The notes beneath the pieces were generated by a model. It searched no databases. It was given only the letters and a program-made list of their open reading frames with translations, and was not told the DNA's origin. Below, in pieces: positions 16,671 to 24,376 of a stretch of DNA of 64,000 nt; positions within the stretch are counted from its first letter, which is position 1; every line of letters starts with the position of its first letter. A program made the translations under genes and the position numbers. The DNA is from Phycisphaerae bacterium (lineage in GTDB: Bacteria; Planctomycetota; Phycisphaerae; UBA1845; Fen-1342), in the NCBI GenBank assembly GCA_030428945.1, contig JAUIEC010000016.1:62001-126000 (forward strand), given 5' to 3'.

Positions 16671-17687
16671 TCAGGGTGCCTGGCCGCCGAACGCGTAGGC
16701 GACCGCCTTCTTCAACTCGGCCTCGTGATCCTCGGGGAACGCGTGGCCAAGTCCTTCGTAGACGACCAGTTCGCACGGCACGCCGGCTTCGGTGAAGGTG
16801 TCCTTGGCCCGCCGGTTGGTCGAGACGGCGCGGTCCTTGGCGCCGACCATCATGTAGATCCGCAGGCTGGTGCCTTCCGCCAGTTCCGCCTCGCGTGAAC
16901 TGTAGCGACCCGCCACCGGGATCAGCCCGCAGAACTTGTCGGCGTGCTTGAGCCCCAGGTTGAACGTCATGAACGCGCCCTGCGAAAAGCCCGTCAGCAC
17001 CATCTTGTCGGGCTTGATCTTGTGCTCGCTGGCCAGCGCCTGCAGCGCGTTCTTCAGCAGCACGTCCGCCTCGTCGGTGACGCCCCACGAAAAACCGTCG
17101 CGACCCTCCACCTTGCGGACCGCCCGCGGCGCCACCAGCACCGCCCCGGCCTCGGCCGCCACCTTCTGCCACTTCTCGACGATCCACTCGGCCGTCCCGC
17201 CATAGGGATGCAGCGCGACGATCACCTTCGCCTTCTCCTTGTCGATTCCGTCGGGCACCACCACGATCGGCTTGCTGGCCGCGGCCGCCTTCTCGAAGTT
17301 GAACTCGAACTTGTTGGCCATCTTCGCCTCGGCCTGCTTGTAGCCGGCCGTCTCGCGGATCGAGGCCAGGTCCGGGTCGGACCGCAGCAGGTTCAGGTCG
17401 CTGAAGCCCAGTTCGACCGACCTGCCCAGCCAGGTGACGGCCTTGTCGCTGTCGCCCTTCAGCGCCCACAGGCAGGCCATGTTGTACGGGTGCGTCGGGT
17501 TGGTCTTCTCGAGGGCGACCAGCCTGTCACCGATCTCGATGGCCTTGTCGTATTCCTTGGCCTGGTACGCCGTGACCATCTCCTGCATCAGCTTGGCGCC
17601 CTCGGGCGTCTGCTGCGCGGGCGCCTGCGGCAGGACCACCAGGACAGCGACCAGCAGCGGCACGATCTTCGCGTAGACAGCTTGCAC
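16671..17687 (-). CDS. Secreted alpha/beta hydrolase (esterase-like) with N-terminal TPR-like region
   Basis: The 338-residue product has a signal peptide ending near residue 25 (QAPAQQ). A helical TPR-like stretch (residues 30-110, for example AKEYDKAIEIGDRL and NPTHPYNMACLWALKGDSDK) precedes a phospholipase/carboxylesterase-type hydrolase. Catalytic triad candidates are S235 in GFSQG, D285 in VGAKDRAV and H315 in GLGHAFP. The HPYGG segment at 160-164 would give the oxyanion hole. The family cleaves small esters or polyhydroxybutyrate-like substrates; the substrate here is unknown. It is divergent from the MBOAT gene, with about 140 bases between starts. Confidence 0.87.
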   Translation of the reverse strand: MQAVYAKIVPLLVAVLVVLPQAPAQQTPEGAKLMQEMVTAYQAKEYDKAIEIGDRLVALEKTNPTHPYNMACLWALKGDSDKAVTWLGRSVELGFSDLNLLRSDPDLASIRETAGYKQAEAKMANKFEFNFEKAAAASKPIVVVPDGIDKEKAKVIVALHPYGGTAEWIVEKWQKVAAEAGAVLVAPRAVRKVEGRDGFSWGVTDEADVLLKNALQALASEHKIKPDKMVLTGFSQGAFMTFNLGLKHADKFCGLIPVAGRYSSREAELAEGTSLRIYMMVGAKDRAVSTNRRAKDTFTEAGVPCELVVYEGLGHAFPEDHEAELKKAVAYAFGGQAP

Positions 17688-17828
17688 GCCGGATCTCCTT
17701 CATGGGATTGCGGTATCGTCTCCTCGCCGGCCCGCCAGCCTAATCCGCTCCCCACCCGCCGGCAATCCAAACTTGCCGCCTCCACCCGCCGCTTTCCCCG
17801 CCATCCGCAAGCGGTTACAAACCGCCGG

Positions 17829-19319
17829 ATGCCGCACGCGGTCCACACAACCTGGCTGGGCAGCCTCGCCCAGTTCGTGTCGCAGCCACTGACCGAGGTC
17901 GATCTCACCGCGGCCGCGTTCTGGGCCGAACTGCTCAACGACCGCCTGCTGATCGTCGCCGCCCTGCCCCTCCTGCCCCTCCTGCTGCTGACACCCCGGC
18001 GACACCTGCCGGCCGCCCTGATCGCCGGCGGACTGGTCTTTGTCGGCGCCCTGTTCGGCGTGTTCTATCTCCTGCTGTGGATCCTGGCCTGCCTGGGGCT
18101 GTACGCATACGGCGAATGGTTCGCCCGCGAGGTGCGGCGAACCGACATCCTGCCGATCGGACCCCCGCTGGCCGCCTGGGTCATCCTCGGCGGGCTCTAC
18201 TTCGGCTCGTTCTTCTGGTTCCAGATCGGGGTGAAGATCGGACCGGAAACCAACCTGTGGCTCTTCGACCGGGCCCCCTGGCTGTTTCCGTTCTGGCCGG
18301 TCTTCCTGCTCGGCGGCGAACAGGCCCACGAACTTGCCCGCAACGCAAGCGGACACGCCGGCCTGTTCCAGATGTTCACCTTCGTCGGCGCGCACCTGAT
18401 GGGCACCGCGTACCTCGCGGTCCGCATGCTGCAATACCTGGCCGACATCCGCCGCGGCCAGATCCCCGCCGAGCAGCGCAGCCTGCGCCGCTTCCTGATG
18501 TTCGTCTGCTACCCGGCCACGCTGATGCAGGGGCCGATCGAGCGCTACCAGCGCTTCCATGACCAGATCGATCGCTGCGCCGATCGCCGCGACGGGCGGG
18601 CGATCCGGAACGGCCTCGGGCGGATCGCGTGGGGCCTGGTCAAGGCGACGCTCAGCACGCTGTACCTGATCCCGATCATCGCCGCGGACCTCGGTTTCGA
18701 GGGCGACTACTACGCCCGCCCGCACCTGATCGAGAGCTACGCGTTCCTGTACTTCGGCGTGTACCTGCACATCTTCTGGCTGTACGTCGAGTTCAGCGCC
18801 TACTGCGACATCGCCGTCGGATTCTCGCGAATCCTCGGCTACAAGCTGGTCGAGAACTTCAACTGGCCGTGGATCGCCACCAGCATGCGCGACTTCTGGC
18901 GGCGCTGGCACATCAGCCTGTCCGCGATCCTCCGCGACTACATCTACATCCCCCTCGGCGGGAACCGCCGCCACCAGACGCTGAACCTGTGCATCACCTT
19001 CGCCCTGGTCGGCATCTGGCACGGCCCGTTCTGGCAACTCGCCGTCTGGGGCGTCGCCATGGGACTGCTCGTCGCCGGAAACCAGGCCTGGGTGCAGTGG
19101 CACAAGCGAACGGCCGAGGACGCCCGCGGGCCGGCCCCCCTGCTCCGCCGAATCGGGCACGCCGGCGGGCCGCTGACCTCGCTGCTGTGCTGGGCCCTGA
19201 CGATGCACTGCTTCTGCCATTCGCTGCTGATCTTCTTCGGGGGCTGGGGCGGCTTCGTCCGCGTGACCTGGGAACTGATCCGTCGCCCGCTCGGAATCGA
19301 ACTGGAACCCGGACCGTGA
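17829..19319 (+). CDS. MBOAT-family membrane O-acyltransferase (AlgI/DltB-like)
   Basis: The 496-residue integral membrane protein has about 11 helices. The MBOAT signature is visible as DFWRRWHISLSAILRDYIY, with PLGG just after, and the catalytic histidine is in VGIWHGPFW. The family transfers acyl groups, usually acetyl or alanyl, to extracellular polysaccharides or teichoic acids. Start is ATG 17829 (MPHAVHTTW); the open frame continues upstream across the neighbouring gene on the other strand but has no coding character there. It overlaps the next gene by four bases (GTGA), so the two form an operon. No AlgJ/AlgX-like partner is in the window. Confidence 0.88.
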   Translation: MPHAVHTTWLGSLAQFVSQPLTEVDLTAAAFWAELLNDRLLIVAALPLLPLLLLTPRRHLPAALIAGGLVFVGALFGVFYLLLWILACLGLYAYGEWFAREVRRTDILPIGPPLAAWVILGGLYFGSFFWFQIGVKIGPETNLWLFDRAPWLFPFWPVFLLGGEQAHELARNASGHAGLFQMFTFVGAHLMGTAYLAVRMLQYLADIRRGQIPAEQRSLRRFLMFVCYPATLMQGPIERYQRFHDQIDRCADRRDGRAIRNGLGRIAWGLVKATLSTLYLIPIIAADLGFEGDYYARPHLIESYAFLYFGVYLHIFWLYVEFSAYCDIAVGFSRILGYKLVENFNWPWIATSMRDFWRRWHISLSAILRDYIYIPLGGNRRHQTLNLCITFALVGIWHGPFWQLAVWGVAMGLLVAGNQAWVQWHKRTAEDARGPAPLLRRIGHAGGPLTSLLCWALTMHCFCHSLLIFFGGWGGFVRVTWELIRRPLGIELEPGP

Positions 19320-19981
19320 CCCCCTCCCGCGCCAGCACCCTGCTCAGGTCGCTGCTCGGCGTCGCCCTCCTCGCCGCCTTCCTGTTCGCACTCGCCGGCC
19401 GCGTCGATCTCCCCCTCGTCTGGACCTACCTCGCACTGCTCGCCTGCGGCGCCATCGCGGCCGCGACCCTGCTGGACCCCGCGCTGCTGGCCGAGCGGCG
19501 GCGGCCGGGACCGGGCGGCCACGACCGGGCGACGGTCATCGTCGAGCAGGTGCTGATCGCCGCGCACCTCGTGCTGGCCGGGCTTGACCTGCGATGGCGT
19601 TTCTCTCTGCTGGTGCCGCCGTGGCTGGCGGGGGTCGGGCTTGGCATGCTCGCGGTCGGGGGCGCCCTGCTGCTGTGGTCGATGCGCAGCAATCCATTCT
19701 TCTCGACGGTGGTGCGGGTGCAGTCCGAACGCGGGCATGTCGTGGTGCGAAACGGCCCTTACGGCTGGGTCCGCCATCCGGGGTACCTGGCCACGATGCT
19801 GTGCCTGCTGGGCGGCGGGCTGGCGCTGCGGTCGGTGATCGGGCTGGCGTCGCTGGTGCTGCTGGTGCCGATCGTGCTGCGGCGAACGGTGATCGAGGAT
19901 CGCTACCTGCTCGCAAACCTATGCGAATATGAATCTTACGCGAGCTCGACCCGCTACCGGCTGTTGCCCGGCGTCTGGTAG
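19316..19981 (+). CDS. Isoprenylcysteine carboxyl methyltransferase-like membrane protein
   Basis: The 221-residue membrane protein has about five helices. The ICMT/phospholipid methyltransferase signature is present: GPYGWVRHPGYLA (RHPxY motif) and the C-terminal EDRYLLANLCEYESYASSTR leading to RYRLLPGVW. Such enzymes use S-adenosylmethionine to methylate lipids or prenylated groups at the membrane. The GTG start lies in a GTGA overlap with the MBOAT gene, implying coupled translation and a shared pathway, perhaps envelope lipid or glycan decoration (inference). Confidence 0.85.
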   Translation: MTPSRASTLLRSLLGVALLAAFLFALAGRVDLPLVWTYLALLACGAIAAATLLDPALLAERRRPGPGGHDRATVIVEQVLIAAHLVLAGLDLRWRFSLLVPPWLAGVGLGMLAVGGALLLWSMRSNPFFSTVVRVQSERGHVVVRNGPYGWVRHPGYLATMLCLLGGGLALRSVIGLASLVLLVPIVLRRTVIEDRYLLANLCEYESYASSTRYRLLPGVW

Positions 19982-20004
19982 GCCGATTTTTCGGGCGTGG
20001 CATG

Positions 20005-20033
20005 TTGCCGCCGAGCCAAACGCTTGTTATATA
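20005..20033 (+). promoter_or_regulatory. Promoter, near-leaderless, for small ORF and heme oxygenase
   Basis: TTGCCG (20005-20010), a 17-base spacer and TATATA (20028-20033). The expected start near 20040 is about four bases before the ATG of a 53-codon gene, supporting that gene. Confidence 0.5.
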
Positions 20034-20043
20034 TGCCAATCAA

Positions 20044-20205
20044 ATGAGAGATCACTATACAAAACGCCGCCGCCCGGACACCGTCACGCCCGGTGGCAAG
20101 TCGTGGCTGGCCCGTTTCGGGCTGGCCGGTTTCCTGTTCTTCCTCGGAAAGGGGCTGCTCTGGCTGGCCGCCCCGGCCCTGCTGGTGCAGGGCTGCGCCA
20201 CCTGA
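20044..20205 (+). CDS. Small single-pass membrane protein (53 aa) upstream of heme oxygenase
   Basis: The 53-residue product has a basic N-terminal region (MRDHYTKRRRPDTVTPGGKS) and one helix, LARFGLAGFLFFLGKGLLWL, ending APALLVQGCAT. Positively charged N-terminus and helix suggest an inner-membrane protein with N-in topology. It lies directly under a TTGCCG-17-TATATA promoter and 14 bases before the heme oxygenase gene, so it is probably its operon partner, perhaps a membrane anchor. No family is recognised. Confidence 0.6.
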   Translation: MRDHYTKRRRPDTVTPGGKSWLARFGLAGFLFFLGKGLLWLAAPALLVQGCAT

Positions 20206-20219
20206 CCCCGGAGTACGCC

Positions 20220-20855
20220 ATGTCCACGATCATGGATCGCCTGCGCGAAGAGACGCGCGAGCAGCACAAGCACGCCGAATCCCGCCCGCTCGAGATCGCC
20301 CTCGTCCGCGGGGCGGTCTCGCGAAAGACCTACATCCGCTACCTCGCCCAGCGCCTCTGTGTCCATCGCGGACTCGAAGCCGCGGTCGACCAACTGGTCA
20401 CCAGCGACCCGCGCCTCGCCGATCTCGATCTGCGGCCGCTGTTCCAGGTGCCGAACATCGAGGCGGATCTGCGTTTCTTCGAGGCCGGAAGCGATCCGGA
20501 ACCGCTTCCTGAGACCACAACGTTTTTGAATCTTATGAAAACTGAGGCCGACGCGGCGCCGCTGGCCTGGCTTGGCTGCTACTACGTCTTCGAAGGCAGC
20601 AAGAACGGCGCGAGCTTCATCGCCCGCAGCATCCGGAAGGCGCTCGAACTCGACCGCGACGGAACCCACTACCTGGATCCGCACGGCGATCAGCAAAGAC
20701 CGTTGTGGCAGGCATTTAAGGATCGGATGAACGCGATCGACCTGACCCCGGCCGAGCAGGACGCAATCGTCGCCGCCGCCCGGCTGACCTTCGACGGCGT
20801 CGCGGCGATCGATGACGCGGTCGCCGACGCGATCGCCACCGCGCCGGCCGAGTAG
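20220..20855 (+). CDS. Biliverdin-producing heme oxygenase
   Basis: The 211-residue all-helical protein begins MSTIMDRLREETREQHKHAE; H16 in TREQHKHAE corresponds to the proximal heme ligand of heme oxygenases. The distal helix region is LAWLGCYYVFEGSKNGASFI (matching the family GxxYVxEGSxxG pattern). The reaction opens heme to biliverdin, CO and iron, serving iron acquisition or bilin synthesis. A ggag site is 8 bases before the ATG. The small membrane protein upstream is likely co-transcribed. No TonB or heme transport genes are nearby. Confidence 0.85.
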   Translation: MSTIMDRLREETREQHKHAESRPLEIALVRGAVSRKTYIRYLAQRLCVHRGLEAAVDQLVTSDPRLADLDLRPLFQVPNIEADLRFFEAGSDPEPLPETTTFLNLMKTEADAAPLAWLGCYYVFEGSKNGASFIARSIRKALELDRDGTHYLDPHGDQQRPLWQAFKDRMNAIDLTPAEQDAIVAAARLTFDGVAAIDDAVADAIATAPAE

Positions 20856-20917
20856 TTTTTTGGGCAGATGAGTCGTCACCGGACATCAGGATCGGTTAGA
20901 CTTCTTGTTGCAGGAAG

Positions 20918-21463
20918 ATGATGCACGGATGGCCTCAGACAGTTCGCCACTTCTTCACCGGTCGCGACGCCGGCTGGTGGGCGATGCGAGTCGTCTGGGG
21001 CATCTTCGCGCTCGGGCACCTGCCCCCCCTGCTCGCCCGCTGCAGCGATCCCTCGACGCTTCTGTCCGCCCTGCCGCTGCTGCTGTCCGAACTGTATTTC
21101 CTGCTGAAGGTCGCCGACGTCGCCTGGCTCCGCATTCCGCGTGACCGCCGGGCGTGGACCGCCTTCATCGTGATCGTCGTGTTGCTGCATGCCCCGGTCC
21201 TGACCGATGCGGCCCTGCACGCCGACACGAACCTGATCCCCTGGCACCTGGCTGTCTGGCCGCTCATGCTGGCACTCGTCACGCTGAGCATCCAGACGCA
21301 ACGAACGTTGTGGCCTTCTCTGGTGGCGACCATCCTCGGTCGCTGCCGCCAACGCTGGCGCTGGCTACGGCGCTGGGACTGCGCATATCGGCTGCCGTCC
21401 CGCTTCGCCGACCTGCTGCTGGCGTCGCTCAGCGTGCACGCACCTCCGCACCGCGCTGTCTGA
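20918..21463 (+). CDS. Putative membrane protein, unknown function
   Basis: The 181-residue product has about four hydrophobic segments: around residues 20-40 (WWAMRVVWGIFALGHLPPLL), 45-67, 80-100 (AFIVIVVLLHAPVL) and 110-127 (HLAVWPLMLALVTLSI). A basic tail follows. ATG is at 20918 or 20921. It follows heme oxygenase by about 60 bases on the same strand and could share its transcript. No family recognised; coding character is moderate and it could be a poorly conserved gene. Confidence 0.5.
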   Translation: MMHGWPQTVRHFFTGRDAGWWAMRVVWGIFALGHLPPLLARCSDPSTLLSALPLLLSELYFLLKVADVAWLRIPRDRRAWTAFIVIVVLLHAPVLTDAALHADTNLIPWHLAVWPLMLALVTLSIQTQRTLWPSLVATILGRCRQRWRWLRRWDCAYRLPSRFADLLLASLSVHAPPHRAV

Positions 21464-21597
21464 ACAGGGCCGGCGGGCCCTGACGGCAAGCGTGCCTCTT
21501 TTTCGATTCTGTTGCATCGATGCGGCCCGAGGTGGGTCGCCGGTCAGTCCGGGCGTCAGCGCCGACTGACCATCTAGTGAGCGGAGAGAAGAACAAA

Positions 21598-22260
21598 ATG
21601 CTGCGTGCGATGATTCTGATTGGTGCGGGTTGGATGGCTGCCACCGCGATGGCCACCGTGGTCCCCTTTACCGAAGACTTCTCGGCCGACGCCGCCAACT
21701 GGCGGGCCGGTGACGAGATCACCGGGCTGGACTGGGTCGCCACCGGCGGGCCGGACGGCGGGGCCTACGCGAGCGGAACCGACAACTTCGTCAGCGCCGG
21801 TCCCGGCGACTTCCGGGCACCGCTGAAGTCCTCGGAGACCTTCGATTCCAGTGGCGACGCCCTCTACGGCGACTGGCTGAGCGATGGCGTGACCGCCGTC
21901 AGCCTGCAGGTCCGGCACGACGCCCCGATGCCGCTGACCTACTTCGCCCGGTTCGCGACACCGGTCCCCGGCCAGGGCGCCCTGGCGCTGAACTTCGCGC
22001 CGGTGCTGCCCAACACCTGGACCGAGATCGTCATTCCGATCTCGCCGGCCAACCCCCAGTTCATCACCTTCGAAGCCTCCAACTTCAACACGATCTTCTC
22101 GAACGTGCAGCGCCTGCAGGTTGCCCTCGAGGTCCCGGCCGCACTGGCCGGCCTGGACGCCGACTTCACGTTCGATGTCGACAAGGTCACGCTGGTTCCG
22201 GAACCGGCCACGCTGGGCCTGATGCTGCTGGGCTTGGTCGGCCTACGGCGGCGTGGGTAG
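21598..22260 (+). CDS. PEP-CTERM sorting-domain secreted protein
   Basis: The 220-residue product has a signal peptide (MLRAMILIGAGWMAATAMAT) and a beta-rich body. Its C-terminal sorting signal is VPEPATLGLMLLGLVGLRRR: the PEP motif, a hydrophobic helix and an arginine cluster. Proteins of this type are processed by exosortase and displayed or released with exopolysaccharide. No exosortase gene is in the window. It is followed 10 bases later by a dockerin-like protein gene and then a prepilin-like gene, so the three form a likely export-related unit. Confidence 0.85.
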   Translation: MLRAMILIGAGWMAATAMATVVPFTEDFSADAANWRAGDEITGLDWVATGGPDGGAYASGTDNFVSAGPGDFRAPLKSSETFDSSGDALYGDWLSDGVTAVSLQVRHDAPMPLTYFARFATPVPGQGALALNFAPVLPNTWTEIVIPISPANPQFITFEASNFNTIFSNVQRLQVALEVPAALAGLDADFTFDVDKVTLVPEPATLGLMLLGLVGLRRRG

Positions 22261-22270
22261 GGGCACGGCG

Positions 22271-23374
22271 ATGACGAGCCTCTGCAAAGGCTGGAAAAGC
22301 GGTCTGGTCGCGCTGCTGCTGAGCGGCAGCGCGATCGGCCAGACCGTCGACTTCACGACGCCGACCGACGACTACTGGCAGTATCCGTTCAACGGGCTGC
22401 CGGGCACGCGTCCGCTGGCATCGTGCTTCAGTTCGCTCGGGACGGGGATCGCCTCGTTCGACGCGTTCAACGACCGGGACGGGATCTTCGTGATCGCCTG
22501 GGACACCAGCACGCTGATCGACCCGAACCAGGGTCCCGGCGCGTACGCGATCGAGTCGGTCACCGTCACCCTGACGAACGAATCGATCGCCAGTTGGCCG
22601 ATCGACCTGACGCCCGACGAGTGGTTCACCTACGACGTGAACAACGACGGCCTGATCAACGGCGACGGGATCCCGCGCGGGCAGGCCGGCGACACCGACG
22701 GCGAGAGCGCCGACGCCGATCCCGGCCGGGCGATCGAGTTGTTCGGTTCGGGCTTCGGTCCGGTGTACACGATCGAGACCTGGGACGAACTGGACGTGTA
22801 CGTCGGCGGTCGCAACAGCGCCCCGGCCGAGCGCGACCCGTTCCCGTTCGTCTTCGATCCGAATGGCGCGCCCCTGCATGTCGAGGACAACGTCCAGGCC
22901 CCGGTCGGCTTCACGCCGGTGCCCTGGGCGGTCGGCGTGCCGACGGGTTACGAGCCGAACGAGGCGAACGCCCCGTTCCCGGTGACGTTCGAGATTGACC
23001 TGGACCTGTCGGGCGGCCTGGTCCGCACCTACTTCCAGGAGCAACTTGACCTCGGACGGGTGGTCGTCTCGGTCACGTCGCTGGCCGACACCGTCCAGGG
23101 CGGCACGGTCGGCGGGGTCCCTTCGTTCTTCACGAAGGAGGGGCTCGGACTGGAAACCGGGGCGGCCGCGCCGCGGCTGACGATCGTGCTGTCGTCCGCG
23201 GCGCCTGGTGACGTCAACGACAGTGGCTGCGTGGATCTGACCGACCTGGCGATCGTGCTGAGCAACTTCGGCGCGACGGGGGTCGCCCGCGCGGACGGTG
23301 ACCTGACGGGGGATGGGATTGTCGACCTGAGCGACCTGGCCCAGGTCCTGGCGAACTTTGGCAGTGGCTGCTGA
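22271..23374 (+). CDS. Secreted protein with dockerin-like C-terminal tail
   Basis: The 367-residue product has a signal peptide (to about residue 24, SGSAIGQ). Its beta-rich body has an internal EF-hand-like YDVNNDGLINGDGI segment. Two C-terminal dockerin-type calcium loops close the protein, GDVNDSGCVDLTDLAIVLSN and GDLTGDGIVDLSDLAQVLAN. The same tail type ends the 1003-residue protein at 28955. ATG 22271 is preferred over a GTG six codons upstream because the signal peptide starts there. No cohesin domain was seen in the window, so the tail may serve export or surface retention. Confidence 0.8.
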   Translation: MTSLCKGWKSGLVALLLSGSAIGQTVDFTTPTDDYWQYPFNGLPGTRPLASCFSSLGTGIASFDAFNDRDGIFVIAWDTSTLIDPNQGPGAYAIESVTVTLTNESIASWPIDLTPDEWFTYDVNNDGLINGDGIPRGQAGDTDGESADADPGRAIELFGSGFGPVYTIETWDELDVYVGGRNSAPAERDPFPFVFDPNGAPLHVEDNVQAPVGFTPVPWAVGVPTGYEPNEANAPFPVTFEIDLDLSGGLVRTYFQEQLDLGRVVVSVTSLADTVQGGTVGGVPSFFTKEGLGLETGAAAPRLTIVLSSAAPGDVNDSGCVDLTDLAIVLSNFGATGVARADGDLTGDGIVDLSDLAQVLANFGSGC

Positions 23375-23396
23375 GCCGCCAAACGAGGAATCCGCC

Positions 23397-24221
23397 ATGA
23401 AGAACCGGAACGCCTTCACGCTGATCGAACTGCTGGTGGTGGTTGCGATCATCTCCCTGCTGCTCGCGATCCTGCTGCCGTCGATGCTGCGGGCCCGAGA
23501 GCAGGCCAGGCTGGTGTACTGCCACAACAACCTGCGTGGCATCTGGACCGGGCTGGTCGCCTACTCGCTCGAGAACCGCGACCGCGTCCCGGCGATGGAA
23601 AACATCAACGACGTCAGCGCGGTGCCCGGCACCGGGCCCGATGCCGACCCCTTCGATCCCGACTTCCCGACCACCTACGGCAACGTGCTCGGTCCCTACG
23701 TCGACCAGCGGGCCTGGGTCTGCCCGTCGGCCATCGACGGCTACCCGCGCAACGCCGGACGTGGCGGATGGAAGATGACCTATCGCCTGACCGAAGCCAA
23801 CATGGGCATCGGCGAGCTGGTCGCCTGGAACCAGAGCGGCGGCGGCACCGTCGGCGGGTCGGCCGCGGACGTGAACAACTACTGGCAGTTCGACGGCCGC
23901 CCCCTGCGACTGATCGACGGCCGGCGCTACGTCCGCTTCGGCAAGAACGAGAACCGTCGCGGAAAGTGGAACATCCGCTTCCCGATCATCGCCGACCTGG
24001 TCGTCAACGAAACCGACCCGGTCCCCGGCGGCATCCGCTATCCCCACCGCGGCATGCTGGACACCCGCAACGACCTCGAGAACTACCGCGATGACTTCAC
24101 GCTGCTGACCAACAGCGAGCGCGGCGGCCTGGGCTTCGGACGCAACGAACTGCACGCCGACGACGACCGCGCCAGCGTCGTCTTCACCCGGTCACCCGTG
24201 CAGCACCAGGCGGGTTACTGA
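23397..24221 (+). CDS. Prepilin-like protein (type II secretion/pilin N-terminal methylation motif)
   Basis: The 274-residue product starts MKNRNAFTLIELLVVVAIIS, a perfect prepilin peptidase site (cleavage before F7, with E at +5). The hydrophobic helix is continued by an amphipathic segment with AREQARLVYCHNNLRGI. The globular part resembles the large family of pseudopilin-like proteins (type II secretion GspG/H-like) expanded in planctomycetes; the near-C-terminal GLGFGRNELHADDDRASVVF is the usual place of the conserved tail. It should be processed at the inner membrane and assembled into a pseudopilus or retained as a surface protein. No secretion apparatus genes are nearby. Confidence 0.85.
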   Translation: MKNRNAFTLIELLVVVAIISLLLAILLPSMLRAREQARLVYCHNNLRGIWTGLVAYSLENRDRVPAMENINDVSAVPGTGPDADPFDPDFPTTYGNVLGPYVDQRAWVCPSAIDGYPRNAGRGGWKMTYRLTEANMGIGELVAWNQSGGGTVGGSAADVNNYWQFDGRPLRLIDGRRYVRFGKNENRRGKWNIRFPIIADLVVNETDPVPGGIRYPHRGMLDTRNDLENYRDDFTLLTNSERGGLGFGRNELHADDDRASVVFTRSPVQHQAGY

Positions 24222-24258
24222 CCGGAAGGGCCCGAACGCCCCCTCCCTGAATTGAAAC

Positions 24259-24290
24259 GGGGCCGCGCGAGACATGACTCGCGCGGCCCC
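24259..24290 (+). terminator. Bidirectional terminator hairpin
   Basis: A perfect 13-pair stem, ggggccgcgcgag with ctcgcgcggcccc, and loop acatga, followed by gtctgttct on the plus side. It lies between convergent genes; the minus side reads tttcaatt. Confidence 0.75.
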
Positions 24291-24333
24291 GTCTGTTCTG
24301 GCGAAGGAGCCCGCCGCGAAAGAGAGGGTCTTC

Positions 24334-24366
24334 CTCGCTCCCTCGCTCCCTCGCTCCCTGGCTCCC
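24334..24366 (-). repeat. (GGAGCGAG)n octamer repeat in the 3' region of the lipoprotein gene
   Basis: About four tandem 8-base units. On the coding strand of the gene ending at 24377 they read GGAGCGAG and begin about 10 bases after its stop. Related runs are at 46157, 48444 and 50429. Confidence 0.6.
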
Positions 24367-24376
24367 TTCTCCCGGC

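Noticed and set aside
16944..17828. N-terminal extension of the MBOAT protein
   Set aside because: The region is antisense to the alpha/beta hydrolase gene and lacks hydrophobic helices.
22600..23374. Cellulosome-type system
   Set aside because: Dockerin-like loops are present but no cohesin or glycoside hydrolase is in the window, and such tails in planctomycetes occur without cellulosomes.
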